A stretch of 20,433 nt of DNA from an uncultured Oxalobacter sp. (GCA_934270705.1 CAKQQG010000029.1:1-20433); one strand, 5' to 3'; shown: positions 1-9,702, counted from the first letter of the stretch. The notes: a model not told the origin generated them from the letters alone. Numbers and translations: made by a program.

Positions 1-2541
1 GAGAATCAGACTGCAGCATTCGACCGGAATTTTTCGTTGCTGGCGAGGCAACAGATCCGGCAGATCAGTGACTGGAAGGATCGCCAGAATAATTTGGTTG
101 TCATGCATGCGGGATTGCCCGGTCATGCAGGTATTGTCCGCCATGAGCAGTGGGCAGGTATGCCGGAAGGTGATGATGTGTCCGGGCATTTGTTGCCTGC
201 GCGCAAAGCGACGCGCAAGAATGCAGACGTCAGAAAACCGGTTCAGGAAGCCGCTTCGCATGATATGTCTCACGTGCTGAAATCCCGTCGTATCTGGATG
301 GGACCGCCGAAAAGGATTGCGAATGCGGATGGGACATGGCGGGATGTTCTGACGATGTACGTGCCTTTCATGAAAAAAACGTCATCCGGTCAGGAAGCCG
401 GCGTCAGGCTCCATTATGTCAATCCGGCAGAGTCGCTTGTGCCGGTGATGTCTGTATGGCCGACGCAAGGCATGACGTCCCGGGTATTTCTGTTCAGTTT
501 GCAAGGTGGGGAAGTGGCGATGCTGCGCAGTGTGCCGAAAGGGCGGATTGCCTATCCGATGGAACTGGGCGAGGCAGGTCACGGAAAGTGGCTTGAAAAG
601 ATCGGCCGAACCCGGCAGGGAATTTTTCATACGGTCGATTATCGCGGCAAACGGGTTGTCGGTTATGTAGACAGGATTCCCGATTCGGACTGGTCGCTGA
701 TGGTCAAGATGGATGAACGGGAAGCATATAGCCATATCCGCCAAATGGCATGGTATATCCTGTTTATGGCGGCCATGCTGACGGCTTCGGTGGCGCTGGT
801 GCTGTTTTTCGTATTGCGTCACCGGCATCTGCAGTATCAGGCCGTCCGGATGAAAAACGGCCTGAAACAGCGGGCGTTGCGTCATGATTATCTGAGGCGC
901 TTTGCCAATGACGCCATTATCCTGATGGACGGGGGCGGCAAGGTGATCGAGGCGAATGAACGTGCCGGAAAATTGTTCGGCAAGGCACGTTCCGCATTGA
1001 GCGGCAAAAATGTCCGGACGGTTTTCGATCCGCAGGATGCATCGGTATTCGAGGAAAAGTGGCAGGAACTCAAACGGGAGAAAAGCCTGATTTTCGAGGC
1101 GTACGGCAAACATGCAGGCGGCCGCATTTTTCCGGTCGAAATCAGTTCCGGCATCATTGAGGCGGGCGGTAAAAGTTTTGTGCAGTTCATCATCCGGGAT
1201 GTATCGGAAAAGAAAAAGGCGGACGAAGCTGTCTGGCGGCATGCCAATTTCGATTTGCTGACCGGACTGGCGAATCGGCGGATGTTCCAGCAAAGGCTGC
1301 TTTTCGAGACAAGGAAGGTTCAGCGTACCGGCGGTTCGGTGGCGTTGATGTATCTGGATCTCGATCGTTTCAAGTATGTGAACGACACCATGGGACATGA
1401 TGCAGGCGATTGTCTGCTCAAGGGCGCCGGCGAACGGCTTTCTCATTGTGTGCGTGGAACCGATCTGGTGGCGCGGCTCGGCGGTGACGAATTTACGGTC
1501 ATCCTGGCGGATCTGGAAGATTTTCGGGATGTGAGCCGGGTGGCGCAAAGCATTCGGGATGCCTTGTCGCAACCGTTTGTGATCGATGGTAAAAGTGTGC
1601 ATGTTTCGACCAGTATCGGCATCGCCTTTTATCCCGAAGATGCGACCGATGCGCAGGAGTTGATAAGACATGCCGATCAGGCCATGTATGCGGCGAAGAA
1701 AGACGGTGGGAACCGGTATCATTATTTCACGTCGTCGATGCAGGAGGCGGAACGGCAGCGTACGAACATGATCGGCGAATTGCGTCATGCGCTGGATTGC
1801 GGGCAGTTCGAGACGGTATTCCAGCCGATCGCCAGCATGAAAACCGGTGAAATCAGCTGGGCGGAAGCCCTGACACGATGGCGGCATCCGGTTTCAGGTA
1901 TGATGCAGCCGGTCACGTTTGTGCCGCTAATGGAAGAAACCGGCATGATCCGCGCTTTCGGTAACGGGGTTTTCATGGATTCGGTACGGCAGGCCGCACG
2001 CTGGCATGTATCACGTCCGGATTTTCGCATCAGCCTGAATCTTTCACCGGTACAATTCAGGGAGGGAGGTATCGCCGTCGATGAATGGATGGCGTATCTC
2101 GACAAACTGGGTTTTCCACCGCAATCGGTAGTCGTCGAGGTGACCGAACAATTGCTTGCCGGAATGGATGCCTCGGTCTCCGGGCAACTCGAAGCCTTGC
2201 ATCGCCAGGGCGTCAAGGTGGCGATCGACGATTTCGGCACGGGTTATTCATCGCTGGCATCGCTTAAAAAATTCAGTCCGGATTACATGAAAATCGACAG
2301 GACGTTCATCCGGAACCTGACGGCAGACAGCGAAGACAGGACATTGTGCGAAACGATGATCATGATGGCGCACAAGCTGGATATGGCCGTCGTCGCCGAG
2401 GGTGTCGAGACGCTTGAACAATGGCAGATACTTTCATTGCTTGATTGCGATTATGCGCAGGGGTATTACATATCCGAACCGATGGACAAAACATCTTTCG
2501 GAAAACTGCTGATGATGAAAGGATGCGCCGGCATGGCATGA
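1..2541 (+). CDS. Sensor diguanylate cyclase/phosphodiesterase (PAS-GGDEF-EAL), 5' end missing
   Basis: The reading frame is open from base 1, so the gene begins left of the window; the TTG at 37 is only an internal codon. The visible protein starts with about 245 residues of an extracytoplasmic sensor that ends in a Cache-like stretch (about 616-720). One transmembrane helix follows (about 748-816), then a PAS domain (about 885-1215), a GGDEF domain with GGDEF at 1480-1494, and an EAL domain beginning at 1864. The cyclase signature RLGGDEF is intact and is preceded by an RxxD inhibitory site (RGTD). The EAL domain keeps EALTRW, NLSPVQF, VEVTEQ, DDFGTGYSSL, a KID motif and VVAEGVET, the residues expected for metal binding and c-di-GMP hydrolysis. 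Both activities are therefore possible from sequence; which dominates cannot be told. The signal sensed is unknown. Confidence 0.93.
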   Translation, partial: ENQTAAFDRNFSLLARQQIRQISDWKDRQNNLVVMHAGLPGHAGIVRHEQWAGMPEGDDVSGHLLPARKATRKNADVRKPVQEAASHDMSHVLKSRRIWMGPPKRIANADGTWRDVLTMYVPFMKKTSSGQEAGVRLHYVNPAESLVPVMSVWPTQGMTSRVFLFSLQGGEVAMLRSVPKGRIAYPMELGEAGHGKWLEKIGRTRQGIFHTVDYRGKRVVGYVDRIPDSDWSLMVKMDEREAYSHIRQMAWYILFMAAMLTASVALVLFFVLRHRHLQYQAVRMKNGLKQRALRHDYLRRFANDAIILMDGGGKVIEANERAGKLFGKARSALSGKNVRTVFDPQDASVFEEKWQELKREKSLIFEAYGKHAGGRIFPVEISSGIIEAGGKSFVQFIIRDVSEKKKADEAVWRHANFDLLTGLANRRMFQQRLLFETRKVQRTGGSVALMYLDLDRFKYVNDTMGHDAGDCLLKGAGERLSHCVRGTDLVARLGGDEFTVILADLEDFRDVSRVAQSIRDALSQPFVIDGKSVHVSTSIGIAFYPEDATDAQELIRHADQAMYAAKKDGGNRYHYFTSSMQEAERQRTNMIGELRHALDCGQFETVFQPIASMKTGEISWAEALTRWRHPVSGMMQPVTFVPLMEETGMIRAFGNGVFMDSVRQAARWHVSRPDFRISLNLSPVQFREGGIAVDEWMAYLDKLGFPPQSVVVEVTEQLLAGMDASVSGQLEALHRQGVKVAIDDFGTGYSSLASLKKFSPDYMKIDRTFIRNLTADSEDRTLCETMIMMAHKLDMAVVAEGVETLEQWQILSLLDCDYAQGYYISEPMDKTSFGKLLMMKGCAGMA

Positions 2542-2635
2542 CGCTGGCCGATACAATCGCAGACGATGACGAAAAGCGCAATCGGTGCGAAAATATCTGT
2601 TTTTGTTCAGGCCGAACGATAGCCGGAGAGCGGTT

Positions 2636-3271
2636 GTGACGTACAGCGTAAAGGAAATTTTTTATACACTGCAGGGCGAGGGTGCACGTACCGGGCGTCC
2701 TGCCGTGTTCTGCCGTTTTTCGGGCTGCAATTTGTGGTCGGGAAGGGAAGAAGACAGATCGCGCGCCGTTTGCCGGTTTTGTGATACCGATTTCGTCGGG
2801 ACGACAGGTGAATGTGGCGGCAAATACCCGACGGCAGAAGCACTGGCAGAGCGTATTGTTTCCCTGTGGCCGGCGGATCATCCGGAAAACCGCTATGTCG
2901 TATTCACCGGTGGCGAGCCGCTGCTCCAGCTGGATGAAGCGTTGATCGACGCGATGCACCGCGCCGGTTTTGAAATCGCGATCGAAACCAACGGTACGAT
3001 TGCCGTGCCGCCGGGTATCGACTGGGTTTGCGTCAGTCCGAAAGTGGGGGCGAAACTTGTGGTCACGCAAGGTGATGAAATCAAGGTCGTGATTCCGCAG
3101 GAAAACCAGAATCTTGCCGATTATGAGCGGCTTTCTTTTTCCCATTTTTACGTCCAGCCGATGGATGGAGCAAACCGGCAGCAAAACGTTAGAATAGCGA
3201 TAGCGACCTGTTTGGCGAACCCGAAATGGAAACTCGGTTTGCAAACGCACAAATTTTTACAGATACCCTGA
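2636..3271 (+). CDS. queE: 7-carboxy-7-deazaguanine synthase QueE (radical SAM)
   Basis: QueE converts 6-carboxytetrahydropterin to 7-carboxy-7-deazaguanine on the route to preQ0 and queuosine in tRNA. The 211-residue protein begins with the typical VKEIFYTLQGEG segment and carries Cys31, Cys46 and Cys49, a CX14CX2C iron-sulfur motif as in Burkholderia QueE rather than the canonical CX3CX2C of radical SAM enzymes. The FTGGEPLLQ segment is the SAM-binding GGE motif. I chose the GTG at 2636 because GGAG lies 7 bases upstream (2625-2628) and the family normally starts at this point; an in-frame ATG at 2585 would add 17 unrelated residues. The queD start follows 7 bases after the stop. A possible -10 box, TACAAT at 2552-2557, lacks a clear -35. 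No preQ1 riboswitch was recognised upstream. Confidence 0.95.
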   Translation: MTYSVKEIFYTLQGEGARTGRPAVFCRFSGCNLWSGREEDRSRAVCRFCDTDFVGTTGECGGKYPTAEALAERIVSLWPADHPENRYVVFTGGEPLLQLDEALIDAMHRAGFEIAIETNGTIAVPPGIDWVCVSPKVGAKLVVTQGDEIKVVIPQENQNLADYERLSFSHFYVQPMDGANRQQNVRIAIATCLANPKWKLGLQTHKFLQIP

Positions 3272-3278
3272 TATTTTC

Positions 3279-4207
<929 letters not shown>

Positions 4208-4263
4208 TTCCTGAAACGGGCGCGAGACGTTGTCTGCCACAGCCTCGGCGATCGGGGGACATC

Positions 4264-5361
4264 ATGAAAAAATGGATGATTGCGCTGTTGATGTGTGGAT
4301 GTCTGATCAATGGCTTTTGCCAGTCGCCGGACATATCGCCAGTGTCACCAGACATTGCCACAGCGCCGGAAAAAGCTGTCACAGACCCGCGTGCCGGAAC
4401 GTCATCCCGGCAAGCGACAAGCGGACAGACGCTTTATGACACACGGAATACCGACATGAAAACAGAAAAAACAGGTATAGCGATCATCGCACCTGGCGGC
4501 TATGTTTCCGAAACCGATTACCGGCGGGGCATTGCCGGGCTTGAGGCAGCCGGATACCGGGTATTCAGCTATTACGAACCCGATGCGCGATATCAGCGTT
4601 TTGCCGCAACCGATGCCGAAAGAGTGCGGCAGATCGAGCAGGCAGCCGCCAACCCGGACGTGACGATCATCATGGCGGTACGCGGGGGATACGGTACTTC
4701 ACGATTGCTGCACGATCTCGATTTCCGCAAACTGGCTGCAAGCGGCAAACTGTTTGTCGGTCACAGCGATTTCACCGTTTTCCAGATGGCGCTGCTGAAA
4801 GAGGGGGGTATCAGTTTTGCCGGGCCGATGGTGAACAGCGACTTTGCCCGGGCGGAAATCAGCCCGTTCATGCGCGAGCATTTCGAGCGATGTCTGACTT
4901 CGCCGGCAATGACCGTACAATGGACGGCGCAGGATAATCCGGAAGTCGATGCTGCCGGTACCCTTTGGGGGGGCAATCTGGCAATGCTGGCGCATCTGGC
5001 GGGAACACCATGGATGCCCGATATCGAAGGCGGTATTCTGTTCGTGGAAGACGTCCACGAACAACCTTACCAGATCGAACGGATGCTGCTCCAGCTGGAC
5101 GAAGCCGGTATTCTCAAAAAACAGAAAGCGCTGGTGCTTGGGCATTTTTCGGAATACCGGGTGACCGACTACGATAACGGCTATGATCTGGATGCCATGC
5201 TGGTGTGGCTGCGTGAGCGGCTGGCCATTCCGGTCGTGACGGGACTGCCTTTCGGACATGTCCCTGACAAGGTCACCTTGCCGGTTGGCGCACAGGCACA
5301 TCTGGTATCGCGCGATGGCGTCGTACGGCTCGATTTGAGCGGATATCCTACCGTTTGGTAA
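4264..5361 (+). CDS. ldcA: LD-carboxypeptidase (peptidase S66) with N-terminal extension
   Basis: LdcA removes the terminal D-alanine from murein tetrapeptides during cell-wall recycling. The catalytic triad can be placed at Ser168 (GHSDF), Glu262 (VEDVHEQPY) and His332 (PFGHVPDK), together with the AVRGGYG motif. The S66 domain runs from about residue 65 to 365, about 300 residues, which already matches the full length of E. coli LdcA. The first 64 residues are extra: KKW then a short hydrophobic run (MIALLMCGCLINGFC) resembling a signal or weak lipobox, then a Pro/Ser/Thr-rich linker. The ATG at 4264 has GGGGGA 4 bases upstream (4254-4259). The alternative ATG at 4456 (MKTEKTG) gives a plain cytoplasmic enzyme and has only a GGAA upstream. 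Family assignment is secure; start site and location are not. Confidence 0.88.
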   Translation: MKKWMIALLMCGCLINGFCQSPDISPVSPDIATAPEKAVTDPRAGTSSRQATSGQTLYDTRNTDMKTEKTGIAIIAPGGYVSETDYRRGIAGLEAAGYRVFSYYEPDARYQRFAATDAERVRQIEQAAANPDVTIIMAVRGGYGTSRLLHDLDFRKLAASGKLFVGHSDFTVFQMALLKEGGISFAGPMVNSDFARAEISPFMREHFERCLTSPAMTVQWTAQDNPEVDAAGTLWGGNLAMLAHLAGTPWMPDIEGGILFVEDVHEQPYQIERMLLQLDEAGILKKQKALVLGHFSEYRVTDYDNGYDLDAMLVWLRERLAIPVVTGLPFGHVPDKVTLPVGAQAHLVSRDGVVRLDLSGYPTVW

Positions 5362-5364
5362 AAT
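5335..5364 (+). promoter_or_regulatory. Probable sigma-70 promoter of the ABC-F gene
   Basis: TTGAGC (5335-5340) and TAAAAT (5359-5364) are separated by 18 bases, and a TG one base before the -10 hexamer gives an extended -10. Transcription would start near 5371, about 25 bases before the GTG at 5397. The promoter overlaps the last codons of the upstream carboxypeptidase gene. Prediction by eye only. Confidence 0.5.
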
Positions 5365-5377
5365 AATACGTTTTACC
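5357..5377. repeat. Inverted repeat over the ABC-F promoter -10 region
   Basis: GGTAAAA (5357-5363) and TTTTACC (5371-5377) form a perfect 7-bp inverted repeat with a 7-base spacer. The left arm covers most of the proposed -10 hexamer and the right arm covers the predicted transcription start. It could be an operator, or a weak hairpin at the end of the upstream gene; it lacks the G/C stem and T-run of a good terminator. Confidence 0.45.
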
Positions 5378-5396
5378 AGTCGTACAGGGAATCATC

Positions 5397-6995
5397 GTGC
5401 TATCAACAGCCAACATCACCATGCAGTTCGGCTCCAGGCCATTGTTTGAAAACGTATCCGTCAAGTTCGGCGAAGGAAACCGTTATGGTCTGATCGGCGC
5501 CAACGGAGCGGGCAAATCGACTTTCATGAAAATTCTGGGCGGGGATCTGGAGCCGACTTCCGGAACCGTCATGCTTGACCCGGGTGAGCGGCTCGGCAAA
5601 CTGCGTCAGGACCAGTTCGCCTACGAGGACATGCGCGTGCTGGACGTCGTCATGATGGGGCATACCGAAATGTGGCAGACCATGATGGAGCGTGATGCCA
5701 TCTATGCCAATCCCGACGCAACGGACGACGATTACATGAAAGCCGCCGAACTCGAAGCGAAATTCGCCGAATACGACGGTTATACGGCCGAAGCGCGGGC
5801 GGGTGAACTGCTGCTTGGCGTCGGTATCGGACTGGAATTCCACAACGGCCCCATGAGCGCCGTCGCGCCGGGCTGGAAGTTGCGCGTATTGCTGGCGCAG
5901 GCGCTGTTTTCCGACCCGGATGTGCTGCTTCTGGACGAGCCGACCAACAATCTGGACATCAATACGATCCGATGGCTGGAAAACGTTCTGAACGAACGTG
6001 ATTCCACCATGGTCATCATTTCGCACGACCGCCATTTCCTCAATCAGGTCTGTACCCATATCGCCGACATGGACTACGGCACACTGAAAGTGTATCCGGG
6101 CAATTACGATGATTATATGCTGGCTTCCGCACAGGCCAGGGCGCAACAGCAAGCCGCCAATGCCAGAGCGAAAGAGCGGATCGCCGAATTGCAGGAATTC
6201 GTCCGCCGCTTTTCCGCCAACAAATCCAAGGCGCGGCAAGCCACGTCCCGCGCCCGCCAGATCGAGAAAATCCGCGTCGAGGATGTCAAACCGTCCAGCC
6301 GCGTGCATCCCTATATCCGTTTCGAGGCAGGCAAGAAACTGCATCGTCTGGCACTGGAAGCGGAACATCTTGCCAAGTCCTACGACCATCCTGTCTTTCA
6401 GGACTTCAGCATCATGATCGAAGCCGGAGAAAAAGTGGCGATCATCGGTGCCAACGGCGCGGGCAAAACGACGCTTTTGCGCTGTCTGGGCGGCGAAGCC
6501 TGCCAGATGCAGGCTGATACCGGTACCGTCAAATGGGCGGAACATGCCGACATCGGCTACATGCCGCAAGATATGGCGGAAGCATTCGACAACGATCTGA
6601 ACCTGACCGACTGGATGGCGCGTTTCACCCGCGAAGGCGACGATGACCAGACCGTGCGTTCGGTACTGGGGCGGTTGCTGTTTTCCGGCGACGAAGTCAG
6701 AAAGTCCGCCAAAGTGCTTTCCGGTGGCGAAAAAGGACGCATGATGTACGGCAAGCTGATTCTGGGACGTCACAACGTCATGCTGATGGACGAGCCGACC
6801 AACCACATGGATATGGAATCCATCGAAGCCCTGAATATCGCGCTGGAAAAATATACCGGCACCCTGTTGTTCGTCTCGCATGACCGCGAGTTCGTATCGT
6901 CATTGGCGACACGGATTCTGGAAGTCAGGGATGGACAGATCATCGACTTCAAGGGCAGCTATGATGAATATCTGCACAGTCAGGGACTTGAATAA
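5397..6995 (+). CDS. ybiT: ABC-F family ATPase, YbiT type
   Basis: This 532-residue protein has two ABC ATPase domains and no membrane segments, as expected of ABC-F proteins, which act on the ribosome. Walker A motifs lie at residues 34-42 (GANGAGKST) and 351-359 (GANGAGKTT); both domains have DEPTN Walker B motifs and SHDR/SHDRE switch motifs. The first domain has APGWKLR where the ABC signature should be, a YbiT trait, while the second has a standard LSGGEKGR (441 onward). A charged linker (about 235-310) joins the domains. Sequence matches E. coli YbiT very closely in memory, from the [17 protein letters not shown] start to the end. The GTG start at 5397 has AGGGA 6 bases upstream (5386-5390). 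YbiT has been linked to translation, but its exact role is not settled. Confidence 0.94.
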   Translation: MLSTANITMQFGSRPLFENVSVKFGEGNRYGLIGANGAGKSTFMKILGGDLEPTSGTVMLDPGERLGKLRQDQFAYEDMRVLDVVMMGHTEMWQTMMERDAIYANPDATDDDYMKAAELEAKFAEYDGYTAEARAGELLLGVGIGLEFHNGPMSAVAPGWKLRVLLAQALFSDPDVLLLDEPTNNLDINTIRWLENVLNERDSTMVIISHDRHFLNQVCTHIADMDYGTLKVYPGNYDDYMLASAQARAQQQAANARAKERIAELQEFVRRFSANKSKARQATSRARQIEKIRVEDVKPSSRVHPYIRFEAGKKLHRLALEAEHLAKSYDHPVFQDFSIMIEAGEKVAIIGANGAGKTTLLRCLGGEACQMQADTGTVKWAEHADIGYMPQDMAEAFDNDLNLTDWMARFTREGDDDQTVRSVLGRLLFSGDEVRKSAKVLSGGEKGRMMYGKLILGRHNVMLMDEPTNHMDMESIEALNIALEKYTGTLLFVSHDREFVSSLATRILEVRDGQIIDFKGSYDEYLHSQGLE

Positions 6996-7033
6996 CGGCG
7001 AAAAGGAGCCACCGTTTCCTGACAACTTCGCCG
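6996..7033 (+). terminator. Weak stem-loop after the ABC-F gene
   Basis: CGGCGAA (6996-7002) pairs with TTCGCCG (7027-7033), with a short inner AGGA/TCCT pairing. It lies immediately after the stop codon, but the following sequence (GTTTGTG) is a poor T-run, so termination would be inefficient or factor-dependent. Confidence 0.3.
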
Positions 7034-7080
7034 GTTTGTGCCATAGTTATCTTTAGCTTTTCAATTTACCAGTGGATACC

Positions 7081-8205
7081 ATGCAAAATTCCGGAATCAG
7101 GGAAGTCCAGTACGACTTGCCCGAAATGCAAAGCGGGGCACGGACAGTCGCCAATGCCTGGGCGCGCGTGCCGCGTACCCTGTCGCTGCAGGAAAAACAG
7201 GCTTGCCGTGAAAAGATCAAACGGCTCCTCAAGGAAAAAAATGCGGTACTCGTAGCGCATTATTACGTCGATGGCGACATTCAGGATCTGGCCGAAGAAA
7301 CCGGCGGGTGTGTCGCGGACTCGCTGGAAATGGCGCGTTTCGGACGGGACAATCCGGCCAAAACCCTTGTCGTCGCCGGAGTCCGCTTCATGGGCGAAAC
7401 CGCCAAGATTTTAAGTCCCGACAAAAAAATCCTCATGCCCGATCTCGATGCCTGCTGTTCGCTTGATCTGGGCTGTCCTGCCGATGCCTTCTCGGCATTT
7501 TGCGATGCACATTCTGACCGTATCGTTGTCGTCTATGCCAATACCAGCGCGGCAGTGAAGGCACGCGCCGACTGGATGGCGACCTCGTCGATTGGGCTGG
7601 ACATTGTCCGGCACCTGCACGAACAGGGCAAAAAAATCCTCTGGGCGCCGGATCGCCATCTCGGCAGCTATATCCAGGAACAGACAGGCGCGGACATGCT
7701 CATGTGGCAAGGTTCCTGTCTGGTGCATGACGAATTCAAGGCCGCCGAACTGAAGATGCTGAAAGAAGAACATCCGGGCGCGAAAATTCTCGTACATCCG
7801 GAATCGCCTGCATCCGTTGTCATTCAGGCTGATGTCGTCGGTTCCACTTCCCAGATTCTCAATGCCGCCAAGTCCATGGATGCGGATACCTTCATCGTTG
7901 CGACCGACAAGGGCATTTTCCACAAGATGCAGCAACAAATGCCCGAAAAAACCTTCATCGAAGCACCGACTGCCGGAAACGGCGCGACCTGCAAGAGCTG
8001 TGCGCAATGCCCATGGATGGCGATGAACTCGCTGGAAAATCTGGCGCACGTGCTGGAAACGGAAGAAAACGAAATCTTCGTCGATGGCGAAACGGCGAAA
8101 AAAGCCATCGTCTGTATCGAGAGGATGCTTGACTTTTCCGCACAGCAAAAAGCGAAAGCACAGAATAGGGAAGCGAAGCTGACTTCCGGTATGGGGGTCG
8201 CATGA
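7081..8205 (+). CDS. nadA: Quinolinate synthase NadA ([4Fe-4S])
   Basis: NadA condenses iminoaspartate with dihydroxyacetone phosphate to quinolinate in de novo NAD synthesis. The three cluster ligands expected for the family are visible: Cys126 ([12 protein letters not shown]), Cys213 ([11 protein letters not shown]) and Cys310 ([13 protein letters not shown]). Further family segments are [38 protein letters not shown] and VHPESPASV. At 374 residues it is of normal size for proteobacterial NadA. I chose the ATG at 7081; a GTG three codons upstream (7072) is equally open, and neither has a good ribosome-binding site. The stop overlaps the nadC start as ATGA, so the two are surely co-translated. 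L-aspartate oxidase (nadB), which supplies iminoaspartate, is not in the window. Confidence 0.95.
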   Translation: MQNSGIREVQYDLPEMQSGARTVANAWARVPRTLSLQEKQACREKIKRLLKEKNAVLVAHYYVDGDIQDLAEETGGCVADSLEMARFGRDNPAKTLVVAGVRFMGETAKILSPDKKILMPDLDACCSLDLGCPADAFSAFCDAHSDRIVVVYANTSAAVKARADWMATSSIGLDIVRHLHEQGKKILWAPDRHLGSYIQEQTGADMLMWQGSCLVHDEFKAAELKMLKEEHPGAKILVHPESPASVVIQADVVGSTSQILNAAKSMDADTFIVATDKGIFHKMQQQMPEKTFIEAPTAGNGATCKSCAQCPWMAMNSLENLAHVLETEENEIFVDGETAKKAIVCIERMLDFSAQQKAKAQNREAKLTSGMGVA

Positions 8206-9065
8206 ACCGTTCCGGTTTTGCCTGGGAAAAACTGCTGGATGCCGCGATTGCCTCCAATGTGGAAGCGGCGCTGGCGGAAGATGTCGGTCCTGGCGATTTG
8301 ACGGCCTCGCTGCTGCCGCCGGACGAACTGGTATCCGGCCATCTCATCGTCCGCGAAAAGGCCGTCCTGTGCGGTATCCCGTGGTTTGATGCCGTCATGC
8401 ATCGCCTCGACAGCCGCATCGCTATCCAGTGGCAGTACCACGAAGGTGATGAAATGGCAGCCGACAGTGAAGTTTGCCGCATTGCCGGCCCGGTCAGGGC
8501 GATACTGACCGGGGAACGCACGGCGATGAACTTTCTCCAGCTTCTTTCCGGCGTCGCCACCGTTACCCGCGAATATGTCCGGCTTGTCGAGGGGACGCAC
8601 GCCAGAATATACGACACACGCAAAACCGTACCGGGCTTGCGCATCGCCCAGAAATACGCCGTCAGGATCGGCGGCGGCGAAAACCAGCGGCTGGCGCTGT
8701 ACGACGCCATTCTGATCAAGGAAAACCACATCGCCGCCGCAGGCGGTATCCGGCAATCGCTTGAACAGGCTGCGAAAAAAACAGGCGTTCCCGTGCAGAT
8801 CGAGGTCGAAACGATCGACCAGCTCAAGGAAGCGCTGGCAGCCGGCGCGCGTTCCATTCTTCTGGACAATTTCAGCCTTGACGCCATGCGGGAAGCCGTC
8901 GCCGTCAACCGGCAGGCCGGTTGCCCCGCCGAACTCGAAGCCTCGGGCGGTATCGATCGCCACACCATCCGCGCCATCGCCGAAACGGGTGTGGATCGCA
9001 TCTCCATCGGCGAGCTGACCAAGCATGTCAAGGCGACCGACTATTCCCTCAGGCTGTTTGGCTGA
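8202..9065 (+). CDS. nadC: Nicotinate-nucleotide pyrophosphorylase (quinolinate phosphoribosyltransferase) NadC
   Basis: NadC converts quinolinate and PRPP to nicotinate mononucleotide, the step after NadA. The 287-residue protein shows [11 protein letters not shown] near the N-terminus, [16 protein letters not shown], the substrate-binding [10 protein letters not shown] and KYAVRIGGG segments, [27 protein letters not shown] and ISIGELTKH, in family order. The segment after GGG reads ENQR; many NadC proteins have a histidine where this Gln stands, but I recall Gln being usual in betaproteobacteria. The ATG at 8202 overlaps the nadA TGA and is preceded by a GGGGG run (8193-8197), so translation is coupled. 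moaE follows 36 bases later with its own ribosome-binding site. Confidence 0.95.
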   Translation: MNRSGFAWEKLLDAAIASNVEAALAEDVGPGDLTASLLPPDELVSGHLIVREKAVLCGIPWFDAVMHRLDSRIAIQWQYHEGDEMAADSEVCRIAGPVRAILTGERTAMNFLQLLSGVATVTREYVRLVEGTHARIYDTRKTVPGLRIAQKYAVRIGGGENQRLALYDAILIKENHIAAAGGIRQSLEQAAKKTGVPVQIEVETIDQLKEALAAGARSILLDNFSLDAMREAVAVNRQAGCPAELEASGGIDRHTIRAIAETGVDRISIGELTKHVKATDYSLRLFG

Positions 9066-9101
9066 CCATAGGGCAGACGCATCATGAGACAGGAACCGTT
9101 A

Positions 9102-9518
9102 ATGACCGTCCGTGTCCAGCGACAGGACTTCGACATGAACGAAGAACTGGAACGCCTGCGTGCCGGGCGGCACGACATCGGCGCCGTCGTCTCGTTTCTC
9201 GGCACCGTGCGGGATATCCATAACGGGGAAACCGTCCTGTCCATGGAGCTGGAACATTATCCGGAAATGACGGAAAACGTCCTGCGGGACATCGCAGACG
9301 AGGCGCTGAAACGCTGGGATATACTGGACGTGACCATCATCCACCGCGTCGGCAAACTCAAACCGTCCGACCGGATCGTCCTGATCGCCGTGGCATCCGG
9401 CCATCGCGGAGAAGCCTTCTCAGCCTGCGAATACATCATCGACACACTGAAAGATCGCGCGCCTTTCTGGAAAAAGGAAGAAACCCCGAATGGCGCGCAC
9501 TGGGTCAGGGGGCGTTGA
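9102..9518 (+). CDS. moaE: Molybdopterin synthase catalytic subunit MoaE
   Basis: MoaE with MoaD inserts the dithiolene sulfurs into precursor Z to give molybdopterin. The 138-residue protein contains the GAVVSFLGTVRD segment, the LEHYPEM motif, IHRVGKL, the ASGHRGEAFSACEYIID core, and the C-terminal APFWKKE active-site lysines (Lys124/125) ending in GAHWV. I preferred the ATG at 9102 over the in-frame ATG at 9084 because AGGA (9091-9094) lies 7 bases before it and the product then begins MTVRVQ, as usual for the family. In related Burkholderiales I recall moaE following moeA and moaD; here it follows nadC, and moaD and moeA are absent, so they must lie elsewhere if the pathway works. Confidence 0.93.
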   Translation: MTVRVQRQDFDMNEELERLRAGRHDIGAVVSFLGTVRDIHNGETVLSMELEHYPEMTENVLRDIADEALKRWDILDVTIIHRVGKLKPSDRIVLIAVASGHRGEAFSACEYIIDTLKDRAPFWKKEETPNGAHWVRGR

Positions 9519-9539
9519 AAAATACTGCCGTTATGCCGG

Positions 9540-9568
9540 TTGCGATTTTTCTTCCGGACAGTTATGCT
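9540..9568 (+). promoter_or_regulatory. Probable promoter of the fluoride riboswitch-crcB unit
   Basis: TTGCGA (9540-9545) and TATGCT (9563-9568) are spaced by exactly 17 bases. The predicted start near 9575 falls right before the first base of the riboswitch aptamer (9577), which supports the call. Each hexamer matches consensus at only four of six bases. Confidence 0.5.
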
Positions 9569-9576
9569 TTCGTAAC

Positions 9577-9636
9577 AAGGTGATGGTGTTCCACCTTTCC
9601 CAACCGCCGCGCGATCGTGCGGCTGATGACGCCTGA
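9577..9636 (+). promoter_or_regulatory. Fluoride riboswitch (crcB motif) aptamer
   Basis: The RNA folds as the known fluoride aptamer. P1 is AAGGTG (9577-9582) with CACCTT (9592-9597), a perfect 6-bp stem. A second stem is GCCGC...GCGGC around 9605-9623. The conserved signatures GATGG, AACCGCC and GGCTGATGACGCCT are all present. The loop bases GGTGT (9585-9589) can pair with ACGCC (9629-9633), which is the pseudoknot that fluoride and magnesium stabilise. The downstream gene is the fluoride channel crcB, the commonest target of this riboswitch class. Confidence 0.95.
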
Positions 9637-9680
9637 TTTTTCACCGGTTCGGTGAGGGGTCGGCGTGTCTGTCTTTTCTT
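9629..9680 (+). terminator. Riboswitch expression platform: terminator hairpin competing with the aptamer
   Basis: The pseudoknot strand ACGCC (9629-9633) can instead pair with GGCGT (9662-9666). The bases between continue the helix: GA with TC, four T opposite four G as wobble pairs, and TCACCG (9641-9646) with CGGTGA (9650-9655) around a GTT loop. This gives about 17 pairs with one bulged T, followed by a T-rich tail (GTCTGTCTTTTCTT). Pseudoknot and hairpin exclude each other, so fluoride binding should allow read-through into crcB. The mechanism is inferred from pairing, not tested. Confidence 0.65.
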
Positions 9681-9702
9681 CCCCGATCCGGTATGTGGCT
9701 GT

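Noticed and set aside
382..1887. Long open frame (501 codons) on the minus strand opposite the GGDEF-EAL gene
   Set aside because: It is antisense to a clearly coding region with all domain motifs intact. The product is rich in His, Arg and Gln with no recognisable domain, which is typical of a shadow frame. The same applies to long antisense frames opposite ybiT (5403-6881), nadC (7824-9026), clpB (11371-12855), phoH (14950-16059) and alaA (17296-18624).
2542..2635. Possible preQ1 riboswitch before queE
   Set aside because: The 94-base gap has no recognisable preQ1 aptamer core or convincing hairpin next to the ribosome-binding site; only a short GTTC/GAAC pairing is visible.
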